Below are positions 57,355 through 64,000 of a DNA stretch of 64,000 nucleotides, piece after piece. The stretch lies in the NCBI GenBank assembly GCA_902541245.1, contig CACBPT010000002.1:39320-103319 (forward strand). The letters run 5' to 3'. The stretch's first letter is position 1. Each line of letters begins with the position of its first letter. The stretch comes from an uncultured SAR86 cluster bacterium. Lineage in GTDB: Bacteria; Pseudomonadota; Gammaproteobacteria; Magnimaribacterales; D2472. A program made the position numbers and the translations under genes. Below the pieces are notes generated by a model, which had not been told where the DNA came from, made no database searches, and saw nothing but the letters and a program-made list of their open reading frames with translations.

Positions 57355-57490
57355 TCTCATCATTTTATTGACTCCTTTTGAGATGGTTCCTCAAAGGAGG
57401 CTACCGTAAACCCTGTGTTCGTCTTAGGGAACTTATGAAGGGTTCAGGGAGTAAAGCTACCACAACTTTTAATGGCAACCTCCTATGAGA
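57355..57490. ncRNA. Candidate structured RNA (strand undetermined, possibly 6S-like)
   Basis: The 274-bp gap 57223-57496 has no ORF but strong pairing potential. The ends TCTCAT (57355-57360) and ATGAGA (57485-57490) pair, adjacent to CCTCCT (57479-57484), which pairs with AGGAGG (57395-57400). A separate 10-bp hairpin CTCCTTTTGAG/CTCAAAGGAG (57372-57399, loop ATGGTTC) competes for the same AGGAGG. CCCTG (57411-57415) pairs with CAGGG (57445-57449). The segment AAGGGTTCAGGGAGTAAAGC recalls the 3' part of gammaproteobacterial 6S RNA (GGGTTCAAGGGTTACAGCC), but the length is short and the match partial, so identity is uncertain. Confidence 0.42.
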
Positions 57491-57496
57491 AAATTG

Positions 57497-59698
57497 TTAT
57501 AACTTGTAACTAAATCCTAATTTAAATGTTTGAGGTTTTTGCGATCTTGCCCCACTTTTTGGAGCTCTAGCAGCAATGTCCTCATTATCTGTAACGTTTT
57601 CTAATACGCCATATACATCTAACTTTTCACTCATTCGCTTTCTTATAGAAAGATCTATAAAGCTATAGGAATCTATGTTCTCGAAAGCACCACACTGAGC
57701 AGTAGAACAAGAGCTTCCATGATCTGCCAATCTTAAATATCCACTCCAGCCACTTTCAGCAATGAAGCCTGCACTTAGTGCTAAGACTGAACTAGGGATA
57801 TATGGAAGGTCATCTCCAGATGCCACAATACCAAAATAGTCACTGTCGAAGCTGTTTTCAAAGGTCGCATCAGTTGATGTGAATGTTAAGGCTAAAGGGA
57901 AACTTACCCCATCTCCTTCGATAACCATCGATCCATCAACTTCTAAGCCAGAAACATCAACTTCTCCACCATCAAAAGTGTCGCCAGGATCACAGTCTCC
58001 ACCATTAGAGTTTTTACACTCTGCAACTAAATTTGCATAATCGCTTGAGAAATACATTACTTCGAGAGCAGTGGTGCCTTTGTTATATCGAAAACCTAAT
58101 TCGATATTATCAGCTTCCTCAGCGTCACCATTAAAGACAGGTGACATGCCTTGATGAAAACCAGCAACAAGCTTTAGGTTTTCATTCATGTCATAAGTTG
58201 CCCCAATTCCTGTAGTTGAATAATCGCCACTGGATTTTTTATTGATATATCCTGATTTTGGTTGAGTTCTGCTTCCTGAAACACCGTCATCCCATCTATT
58301 TTCAACTTTGTCATATTCTTCTGATCTGTATCCGACGGTTACTGTCAACCTGTCCATTGAAATAGTATCTTGAACAAAATAGGATGTAGCATCAGTTTCT
58401 CTTAATCTATTATTGCTGCTTGTGAAACCAGTACCACAATTATATAGAGCTGAGTTTGTTCCAGAAGCGCTTTGTTGAAAACATTCATATCCCTGCATTC
58501 TACTCTCATAGTCCTCTAGGTCTCTGTAACCAAAAGTTAGAGAGTGATTTTCTATATCAGTAGATACTTGAAACTGGATACCTTCATTCCCATAGAATCT
58601 ATTATTGTGCTTTAACTTTACTTCAGTAGCTTGAGTGCCATCAAGAATTCCTTGAGCAATTGCATTACCAGCATTTGCTGCCTCAATAACTCCATTTATA
58701 CTATTACTAACTCCGCCTGTCTTGCTGTTATTTGCTTTATCAACTTTGAACCAATCTCTATGATAATCATTGCTAAATGACGTCAGAACTATATCAACAT
58801 TACCAAAAGACCCTTTGTATGTTATAGATTCTTGTTCTCCATCATTATCCATCATGTCATATTGAGTCATCCCATAACGCATTCTTGGGTTCTTATTAAA
58901 GCTTGCCTGTGAAAGACCTACATATGTTTGTTCAGAGGACTCATCTAAATCAAGATATTTGAATGTAACCTCGTGATCTCCAGATGAATAACGCAGCTTA
59001 ACTAGCATGTCAGATTTTTGAAAACCTGTATCACCACCTACATTAGCAATAGAATCAAAACCATCAGTAGCATGTTCATGAAATTCAACCATGCCACCAA
59101 ATGTTCCATTATCTCCACCCATAACTGCATGAGATCTAGTCATGCCATTATCTCCAATTTCTTGGACAAATTTACCTCTTCCTTCTGTGGGAATTGGTGT
59201 ACTTATGAGGTTTAAAGCTCCTCCAATCGTACTAGGGCCCTGCGTAATAGCAGATGGGCCTTTGAGAACCTCAACAGCATGGATTCTTCCCGTTGTAGGG
59301 AAATAGTATGCTGATGCAGACGTATAAGGAGCAGGAGCAACTAACACACCATCTTCCATAATAGTTATTTTGCCAGATCTATCTAAACTTGTTCCCCTTA
59401 TAGAAATGTTAGGCCTTAAGCCATAACCATCCTCTGTTCTGAAAAAGACTCCGGGTACAGCAGAGAGAATTTTATGTATATCTGTATCAATTACTTTTTG
59501 CAGATCTTCATTAGAAATTACTGTTACAGATCCAGGAATATTTGAAGGATCTTCAAAAGTTCCTATAATGCTGACAGATTCAATTGTCTCAAGATCGTAA
59601 TTTGTATTAGCAAAAGCTGGAACAAAAAATAGAATTGCAAGCAATCCCATAATTACAAAATGTATTTTTGTATGAATATTAGGCCATTTGTTTTCCAT
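57497..59698 (-). CDS. TonB-dependent outer-membrane receptor, FecA-like
   Basis: Active outer-membrane uptake of a ferric complex, powered by TonB. 733 residues: signal peptide with hydrophobic core about 15-30, no long extra N-terminal signalling domain, a plug domain with TVISNEDLQKVIDTDIHKIL and GLRPNISIRGTSLDRSGKITIMEDG (about 65-120) and EVLKGPSAITQGPSTIGGALNLIS, then a 22-strand-type barrel ending FKLGFSYKL. The plug strongly resembles FecA (ferric dicitrate). A Fur box lies 61 bp upstream of the start, supporting iron uptake. Substrate (citrate or other chelate) is not proven. Confidence 0.92.
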   Translation of the reverse strand: MENKWPNIHTKIHFVIMGLLAILFFVPAFANTNYDLETIESVSIIGTFEDPSNIPGSVTVISNEDLQKVIDTDIHKILSAVPGVFFRTEDGYGLRPNISIRGTSLDRSGKITIMEDGVLVAPAPYTSASAYYFPTTGRIHAVEVLKGPSAITQGPSTIGGALNLISTPIPTEGRGKFVQEIGDNGMTRSHAVMGGDNGTFGGMVEFHEHATDGFDSIANVGGDTGFQKSDMLVKLRYSSGDHEVTFKYLDLDESSEQTYVGLSQASFNKNPRMRYGMTQYDMMDNDGEQESITYKGSFGNVDIVLTSFSNDYHRDWFKVDKANNSKTGGVSNSINGVIEAANAGNAIAQGILDGTQATEVKLKHNNRFYGNEGIQFQVSTDIENHSLTFGYRDLEDYESRMQGYECFQQSASGTNSALYNCGTGFTSSNNRLRETDATSYFVQDTISMDRLTVTVGYRSEEYDKVENRWDDGVSGSRTQPKSGYINKKSSGDYSTTGIGATYDMNENLKLVAGFHQGMSPVFNGDAEEADNIELGFRYNKGTTALEVMYFSSDYANLVAECKNSNGGDCDPGDTFDGGEVDVSGLEVDGSMVIEGDGVSFPLALTFTSTDATFENSFDSDYFGIVASGDDLPYIPSSVLALSAGFIAESGWSGYLRLADHGSSCSTAQCGAFENIDSYSFIDLSIRKRMSEKLDVYGVLENVTDNEDIAARAPKSGARSQKPQTFKLGFSYKL

Positions 59699-59759
59699 GA
59701 TATTTACTTCCTTAAAGAGTGAAGTTACTCAATAAAAGATAAATATCCTAAATGAGAAT

Positions 59760-59778
59760 GCAAATGATAATCATTCTC
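59760..59778. promoter_or_regulatory. Fur box upstream of the TonB receptor
   Basis: GCAAATGATAATCATTCTC matches the 19-bp Fur consensus GATAATGATAATCATTATC at 16 positions, with a further palindromic AATGAGAATG / CATTCTCATT flank. It is 61 bp before the receptor start, so iron should repress that gene. It lies past the end of doxX, so it does not obviously control doxX. Confidence 0.85.
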
Positions 59779-59806
59779 ATTTACAAACGCAAGCTTTTTT
59801 TAAATA

Positions 59807-60223
59807 TTAATCATTTCCTTTAATTGCGAAATAAAGACCTAGAGCAAATATAAAAATCTGCTCACTCATAAATAACTTTTGTGTAATAAACCAATCAGGA
59901 TGCGCTAGATAAAATGCTCCAATCATAATGACTACCACAGCACCGCCACCAAGCCGAGTTACCAAATGGCCTACTCTTCCTAAGAAACCACCAATTATAA
60001 TTGCGGCGCCAGCTCCAACCTCTCCCAATGCAACTAAACTAGCTACTATTTCTGGTGCAGCCATTCCCATGCTTTCAAACCAAGGAACCATCTTTTCTGG
60101 AGGTAATGGAAATTTACCTAAACCGTGAAGAATAAATGATACACCCACGACAAGTCTTAAAATCCATGGAGCTAAGCCCATGAACGGTTTAGCAACATCA
60201 TCTAAATAATTTGAAATACTCAT
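59807..60223 (-). CDS. DoxX-family membrane protein
   Basis: 138 residues from the ATG ending at 60223 (MSISNYLDD); a longer frame to 60292 has a less likely start. About four membrane helices. ILRLVVGVSFILHGLGKFPLPPEKMVPWFESMG and LVALGEVGAGAAIIIGGFLGRVG are the DoxX signature. Function is poorly defined: an oxidative/redox stress role is suggested for relatives. Divergent from the small gene at 60317. Confidence 0.9.
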   Translation of the reverse strand: MSISNYLDDVAKPFMGLAPWILRLVVGVSFILHGLGKFPLPPEKMVPWFESMGMAAPEIVASLVALGEVGAGAAIIIGGFLGRVGHLVTRLGGGAVVVIMIGAFYLAHPDWFITQKLFMSEQIFIFALGLYFAIKGND

Positions 60224-60316
60224 ACAAACTCCGTTTTTATTTATTGTATATGATGAAACGATAAGATTTGCAAATATAGAAAGAACCCCCATATTGGAAT
60301 TTATAAGGAGACTATT

Positions 60317-60475
60317 ATGTTTAATCCATTAAAAATGGCAGGGGATCTTAAGGGCATAGAAAAAATGCTGAAACCTGCATTAGAAAAATTCATGCAAGAC
60401 TCTGGTTTTGTAAAAGAGTCTGAATTTAAAAAGTTATTAAAAAGAGTGGAAGAGCTTGAAGAGAAGATAAAATAA
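60317..60475 (+). CDS. ubiK: 52-aa UbiK (BMFP)-like accessory protein
   Basis: Small ORF of 52 codons with a good ribosome-binding site (AAGGAG, 6 bp before ATG). After a short N-terminus the sequence LEKFMQDSGFVKESEFKKLL followed by a coiled-coil KRVEELEEKIK matches the C-terminal organisation of UbiK/YqiC, a ubiquinone-synthesis accessory factor (E. coli: DLVSREEF then coil). It is shorter than the about 80-residue E. coli protein because the amphipathic N-terminal part is reduced. The match is short, so identity is tentative. Confidence 0.6.
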   Translation: MFNPLKMAGDLKGIEKMLKPALEKFMQDSGFVKESEFKKLLKRVEELEEKIK

Positions 60476-60511
60476 CTAATTAATTCTTTCTACCCTGTTA
60501 ACAAAAATTGG

Positions 60512-60982
60512 CTAGCTCTTTTCAACCAAGTGAAGGTTGATATCAAAAACAAGAGTTGAATTGGGAGGTATGGTAGGTCTTCCTTCAGAACCATATGCTA
60601 AATCTGGGTGTATAAAAACTCTCCAAGAATCACCCTCTTGCATTAAATCAATGGCTTTTTGACATCCAGGAATCAATTGCGAAAGTTGAATTTTAAGAGG
60701 TTCACCTATTTCAATTGAACTCCAAAATACTGATCCGTCCATCAAAGTGCCATGAAAATCAGCAGTAATAATATCTGAAAGGTTTGGTGAGATTGAACCA
60801 TCAACAGAAGATTCTAATACTTCGTATTGTAAACCTGGTTCAATTTCAATAACGTTCGTGTTTAATAGATTTGCTTCGAGAAATCTTTCACTTTTTTCTA
60901 AATTAACTTTTAAGATCGATTCTTGACCACATGCAGTGATCAAAATCAAGAAGGAACTTAAAATATAAAAATTACTTTTCAA
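60512..60982 (-). CDS. FKBP-type peptidyl-prolyl isomerase, lipoprotein
   Basis: 156 residues. N-terminus MKSNFYILSSFLILITACGQ is a lipoprotein signal with lipobox ITAC. The FKBP domain (about 50-155) shows DIITADFHGTLMDGSVFWSS, PGCQKAIDLMQEGDSWRVFIHPDLAYG and IPPNSTLVFDINLHLVE. The alanine/serine replacement of the usual aromatic pocket residue W (IPGWxEAL becomes IPGCQKAI) could lower isomerase activity, so it may act mainly as a periplasmic chaperone like FkpA or Mip. Confidence 0.9.
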   Translation of the reverse strand: MKSNFYILSSFLILITACGQESILKVNLEKSERFLEANLLNTNVIEIEPGLQYEVLESSVDGSISPNLSDIITADFHGTLMDGSVFWSSIEIGEPLKIQLSQLIPGCQKAIDLMQEGDSWRVFIHPDLAYGSEGRPTIPPNSTLVFDINLHLVEKS

Positions 60983-61000
60983 TACAAAATACCAAAATAT

Positions 61001-61048
61001 AAATTAATAAATTAATAAATTAATAAATTAATAAATTAATAAATTAAT
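61001..61048. repeat. Tandem repeat, six perfect copies of an 8-bp unit
   Basis: AAATTAAT repeated six times without error (48 bp) just beyond the kinase gene's stop and 19 bp upstream of the FKBP start. Such a repeat can change copy number by slippage. It lies where the FKBP promoter should be, so its length might set promoter spacing. Confidence 0.9.
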
Positions 61049-61049
61049 T

Positions 61050-61829
61050 TTAAAGATTTTTCACTATTTTTGTTAGTGAAGTTTCCCAAACCTGCTCAAG
61101 CAAACCTATGAATTTCGACCATTTTTGTAAGATATTGATGTCAAAGATTTCTAAATTATGCCCATATCCAATTGATAAATCATCAATTTGATCTGCATCA
61201 AGGTTAAAACTCTTCATTAATGAGGCAATATCAAAACAAGGATGATTTTTACTTGCATATTCCCAGTCAAGAAAATAATATTTCGAATTCCAAATTATAT
61301 TTTTAGAATGTAAATCATTGTGAGAGAGAATTTTTTTTACTCCATCATCAACCAAATCGTCATATAGATCAAAGGCTTCTTTAATTAAAAGGCTGTTAGA
61401 GGCATCACTTAATAATTCCTTATATAAAATCATGGAATCTAAAAAAATATTTTTGCAGTTTTGAGGTATGGTGGAACTATGGATCGAATAAAGAGATCTT
61501 CCTAGCTCTATTAAAGAAAAAGTATTTGATGTGTTTTGATCAAAAGTTGGTTTATTGCCTGGGATGTACTTCCAAATCATTATTCCAGAAGATTGATTCA
61601 TGTAAAGTAACTCAGGAGATAAATCTAAATGCATAATATTTTTTAGGAGATTTTCCTCATTTTCTCTATCTATTGCTAACTTTGAAGCAAGAGGAGAATC
61701 AAACCTTATCACTGCCTTAGTGTCATTAAATCTACATAGATAAACTTGGGATATTAAGCTACTAGAAAGTTCTCTATCTAGGATGCATTTTCCAGGTATG
61801 GATTCAATTCTTTTGAGTAATAATTCCAT
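61050..61829 (-). CDS. Aminoglycoside/choline-kinase-fold kinase, probable thiamine kinase
   Basis: 259 residues from the ATG ending at 61829, which overlaps the transporter gene by 26 bp. Kinase motifs: a lysine strand KAVIRFDSP, Brenner motif LSHNDLHSKNIIW and metal aspartate in FLDWEYASKNHPCFDIASL, as in ThiK/choline kinases. Directly downstream of a Pnu transporter and a TonB receptor, so it probably traps an imported vitamin by phosphorylation; thiamine is most likely, ethanolamine or choline possible. Stop is at the edge of the tandem repeat. Confidence 0.75.
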   Translation of the reverse strand: MELLLKRIESIPGKCILDRELSSSLISQVYLCRFNDTKAVIRFDSPLASKLAIDRENEENLLKNIMHLDLSPELLYMNQSSGIMIWKYIPGNKPTFDQNTSNTFSLIELGRSLYSIHSSTIPQNCKNIFLDSMILYKELLSDASNSLLIKEAFDLYDDLVDDGVKKILSHNDLHSKNIIWNSKYYFLDWEYASKNHPCFDIASLMKSFNLDADQIDDLSIGYGHNLEIFDINILQKWSKFIGLLEQVWETSLTKIVKNL

Positions 61830-62409
61830 GATTTTCTTCAAGTACTTTTTTCCAAGCTTTATAACCAAAGAATATTATGACTATGTATAGTCCAAATAAA
61901 AATGCAGTGGGCAAAAGGCCTCTGGATACAAAAAGCAAGATTGAAATTGAATCAATAACTAACCAATAAATCCAATTTTCAAGTAATTTCTTAGCAACCA
62001 TGTAGGTTGCAACCACTGCTCCCCAAGTCACAAATGCATCAAAAAATGGAAGGGCTGCATCTGTATATGATTGAAGTAATAGTCCTGATAAAACAGAAAG
62101 GGCCAATATTAAAGAAATAGCATAGAAATGCTTCAACATGCTCCAAGTATTTACAATAAAATGATTGTCAATTTGATTGCCTTGTCTCCATTGCAACCAA
62201 CCATACAAACCCATAAAAACATAAAAAATTTGTAAGTATGCCTCCATATATAACCCAGCTGAGTTCATTATAAAAAAATATAAGACAGAGCTAATAATTC
62301 CAGCTGGCCAGCACAAGATATTTTGTCGAACAGCTAATAAAAGATAGAGAATGGCTAAAAGAACAGCAATTAGTTCTAGCGAATGATTCTGAAAATAGTC
62401 AAAAATCAT
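61804..62409 (-). CDS. PnuC/PnuT-family vitamin transporter
   Basis: 201 residues, about seven membrane helices. The conserved VRQNILCWPAGIISSVLYFFIM segment and YGWLQWRQ with the WxxW substrate-site pattern are typical of Pnu facilitators, which pass vitamins by concentration and rely on downstream phosphorylation. Starts within the end of the TonB receptor gene (11-bp overlap), and is followed by a kinase gene. The TonB-Pnu-kinase order favours thiamine (PnuT) over nicotinamide riboside (PnuC). Confidence 0.85.
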   Translation of the reverse strand: MIFDYFQNHSLELIAVLLAILYLLLAVRQNILCWPAGIISSVLYFFIMNSAGLYMEAYLQIFYVFMGLYGWLQWRQGNQIDNHFIVNTWSMLKHFYAISLILALSVLSGLLLQSYTDAALPFFDAFVTWGAVVATYMVAKKLLENWIYWLVIDSISILLFVSRGLLPTAFLFGLYIVIIFFGYKAWKKVLEENHGIITQKN

Positions 62410-64000
62410 ATCTTACACTTATACCAACATGCCTAGGATCACCATGACGTTCGTATAACGTGTCTGCAAAATCTGGCGCCTCATTTCCAAAATAGAACCC
62501 TCTGGTAGAGTAATATTCATCAAAGACATTTCTGGCCCATATAGTGTAGGTCCAGCTATCAATAAAATAATCATAACTAATGTTTGTTAGAGAATAAGAC
62601 TTAGATTTATTGTTATGAGAATCAGAATAGTAAAAACTACTTTTACCAACGATGTCTATTGATAAAGAAGCTTGATCTGAAATTGACCAATTCAGTCCAA
62701 GTGCATAACTTTTTTCAGGTGCATGTGCTTGGGCCCTCCCTTCTAAATCTGGTCTAGATTGCCAATTTTTAATCTCTGTTTTTAAAAGACCAAACCTGGC
62801 AAAAATATTTAGCACTTCGTTAGCCTGCAAATCAACATTTAATTCAAGTCCATGATTGATTCCTTCTGCAGCATTTTGAGTCAAAAAAGAAAACGTATTA
62901 GGATCACTTGGATCAACTTGGGTTGATATTAATACCTGTTGATCATCTCGATCTGAATAAAAAATTACTGAAGATATATTCATCCTTGAATTTAATAGTG
63001 TTGCTTTCCATCCTAGCTCGTAGTTAGTTAAAAACTCGGGATCATAATATAAATTGCTATTTTGAGAGTCTGGCGCTAATCCAAGATTAAGATTAAAGCC
63101 GCCTTGATTGAATCCTCTGGCTATACTTATAAAAACATTTGCGGAATCGCTTAGAGTTTTGTTCAGTGAAATTTTGCCACCAGACATCTTATCTGATGGA
63201 TTAAATGACTCACCAAATGAGTCATAATAATTAGATTGATAATCTTCCCATCTTGCTCCAATAGACAATTTAGTAGACTCGTTAAAAAAATAATCTAAAT
63301 TACCAAATATAGACAAATTATCTGAAGAAAAATGACTAGATGATGACGATTCACTTGCATATGGGCCAAAAGGATCGGAGGGATCTCCATAGATACCATC
63401 ATCATTTTTTAAATTCATTTCTTTGATATCAAAATAACTTACACCTAAAACCCACTCAGAAGTTTGTTTTGAATCAAAGTCTACCGAGTCCGAAATCAAC
63501 CTAAATTCCTGACTAAAGGTTTCTCTCTCCCTCAACGTTTCTGAAAAATAATCATAAGTATAGGGAGCATGTGAATCAGCATTTCCCCAATCGGCATCAT
63601 AGCTTAGGACAACATCGGTATCTGTGGTACTAGTAATACTTTGTAACTCATATCCGTCAAAAGTATTGAAGATCTTCATACTAAAAGCATTTGTTTTTTG
63701 AGAATCCATGCCAGGCCTATCTGAGAGAGTATTCAAACTTCCATCTATGGTCCAAATATCAGCAGGATCATCTAAATCTATTTGGGTAATCATAAATTTA
63801 AGTGTTGTTTTATCTCTAAGTTTCCAATTGATCTTTAACCTATATGTATCTTCATCTTTTTTAGATGTATTCGATTTGCCTGAATATAAATTCTTTCTAA
63901 ATCCATCTGAGTAATCTTGTCTCAATGCTAATCTGTATGTTATTTCGTCATTAAATTCCATTGGACCTCCAAATGCGATCCCAGCATTGCGCGTTCCATA
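62399..64000 (-). CDS. TonB-dependent receptor (C-terminal part, cut by window edge)
   Basis: At least 533 residues of an outer-membrane receptor; the open frame continues past the right edge, so the signal peptide, TonB box and most of the plug are missing. The first visible residues YGTRNAGIAFGGPMEFNDEI are the end of a plug domain (LYGxxxAG-type). The barrel strands follow and the protein ends ISVRYDF with terminal aromatic F. Genes for a Pnu transporter and kinase follow without gap, so the ligand is probably the same vitamin. Any riboswitch would lie outside the window. Confidence 0.9.
   Translation of the reverse strand, partial: YGTRNAGIAFGGPMEFNDEITYRLALRQDYSDGFRKNLYSGKSNTSKKDEDTYRLKINWKLRDKTTLKFMITQIDLDDPADIWTIDGSLNTLSDRPGMDSQKTNAFSMKIFNTFDGYELQSITSTTDTDVVLSYDADWGNADSHAPYTYDYFSETLRERETFSQEFRLISDSVDFDSKQTSEWVLGVSYFDIKEMNLKNDDGIYGDPSDPFGPYASESSSSSHFSSDNLSIFGNLDYFFNESTKLSIGARWEDYQSNYYDSFGESFNPSDKMSGGKISLNKTLSDSANVFISIARGFNQGGFNLNLGLAPDSQNSNLYYDPEFLTNYELGWKATLLNSRMNISSVIFYSDRDDQQVLISTQVDPSDPNTFSFLTQNAAEGINHGLELNVDLQANEVLNIFARFGLLKTEIKNWQSRPDLEGRAQAHAPEKSYALGLNWSISDQASLSIDIVGKSSFYYSDSHNNKSKSYSLTNISYDYFIDSWTYTIWARNVFDEYYSTRGFYFGNEAPDFADTLYERHGDPRHVGISVRYDF

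Noticed and set aside
57372-57399. Hairpin taken as rho-independent terminator
   Set aside because: No U-run on either strand; fits better as part of a longer structured element.
57223-57496. TPP, cobalamin or FMN riboswitch in the gap
   Set aside because: None of the conserved core motifs (CTGAGA, B12 box, RFN core) is present, and the region lies after, not before, the TonB receptor gene.
59760-59778. Fur box as doxX promoter element
   Set aside because: It lies downstream of the doxX stop; only the TonB receptor reads away from it.
61001-61048. Tandem repeat as CRISPR or replication iterons
   Set aside because: The unit is 8 bp with no spacers, and no cas, dnaA or rep gene is close.

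Overview
The window is AT-rich, very densely packed bacterial chromosome with short intergenic gaps, many 1-35 bp gene overlaps, and no insertion sequence, prophage, integrase, CRISPR array or rRNA operon. Gene content points to a free-living, Gram-negative, aerobic marine gammaproteobacterium with a streamlined genome, most like the SAR86 clade. The support is the leuS-lptE-holA order, accB-accC next to aroQ, the rsfS-rlmH-mrdA-rodA-mltB-dacA cell-wall block, two TonB receptors, a Fur box and AT-rich coding sequence. The clade is an inference; no 16S gene is present.

Layout. 1-5563 (minus): a tight operon of an esterase, an orphan double ABC ATPase, ilvD, hemB (aspartate-rich metal site) and the start of trxA, cut by the left edge. 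5586-13222 (plus): a stand-alone DsbD alpha domain, aroQ, accB, accC, leuS, an uncharacterised 374-aa protein, lptE and holA. 13188-19932 (minus): the envelope-elongation block dat, dacA, mltB, rodA, mrdA, rlmH, rsfS. In many gammaproteobacteria this block continues directly from holA via nadD; here it is inverted and nadD is missing. 20095-33692: a small membrane protein, a zinc-free MDR reductase, a LON-like domain, mpl, PPi-type phosphofructokinase, a DUF2244 protein, argD, parC, parE, a tolC homologue behind a palindrome-bearing promoter, mutM, coaD and a 58-aa ORF. 33749-37342: katG facing oxyR, with the redox cysteines of OxyR conserved. 37339-45633: a flavin monooxygenase-like cluster, a TauE-type exporter, and a glycoside locus of GH3 glucosidase, GPH symporter and a fused Gfo/Idh + aldo-keto reductase.

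45705-57063: an alpha/beta hydrolase, a TerB-like protein, tesB, CobS/CobT without CobN, then an overlapping gene trio of diiron ferritin-like protein, secreted beta-helix protein and secreted di-haem cytochrome. After these come a Bax-inhibitor-1 protein, type II pantothenate kinase, shikimate kinase and DUF2721. 57145-64000: tRNA-Ala(TGC), a candidate structured RNA, a Fur-box TonB receptor of FecA type, DoxX, a UbiK-like small protein, an FKBP lipoprotein, a 6 x 8 bp tandem repeat, and a vitamin-uptake operon (TonB receptor, Pnu transporter, kinase) cut by the right edge.

The best candidate for an undescribed system is the diiron / beta-helix / di-haem trio (50889-54247). CobST without CobN, the fused sugar oxidoreductase, the candidate ncRNA and two palindromic operators are next. 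Functions are assigned by motif recognition from memory; no database search was run.
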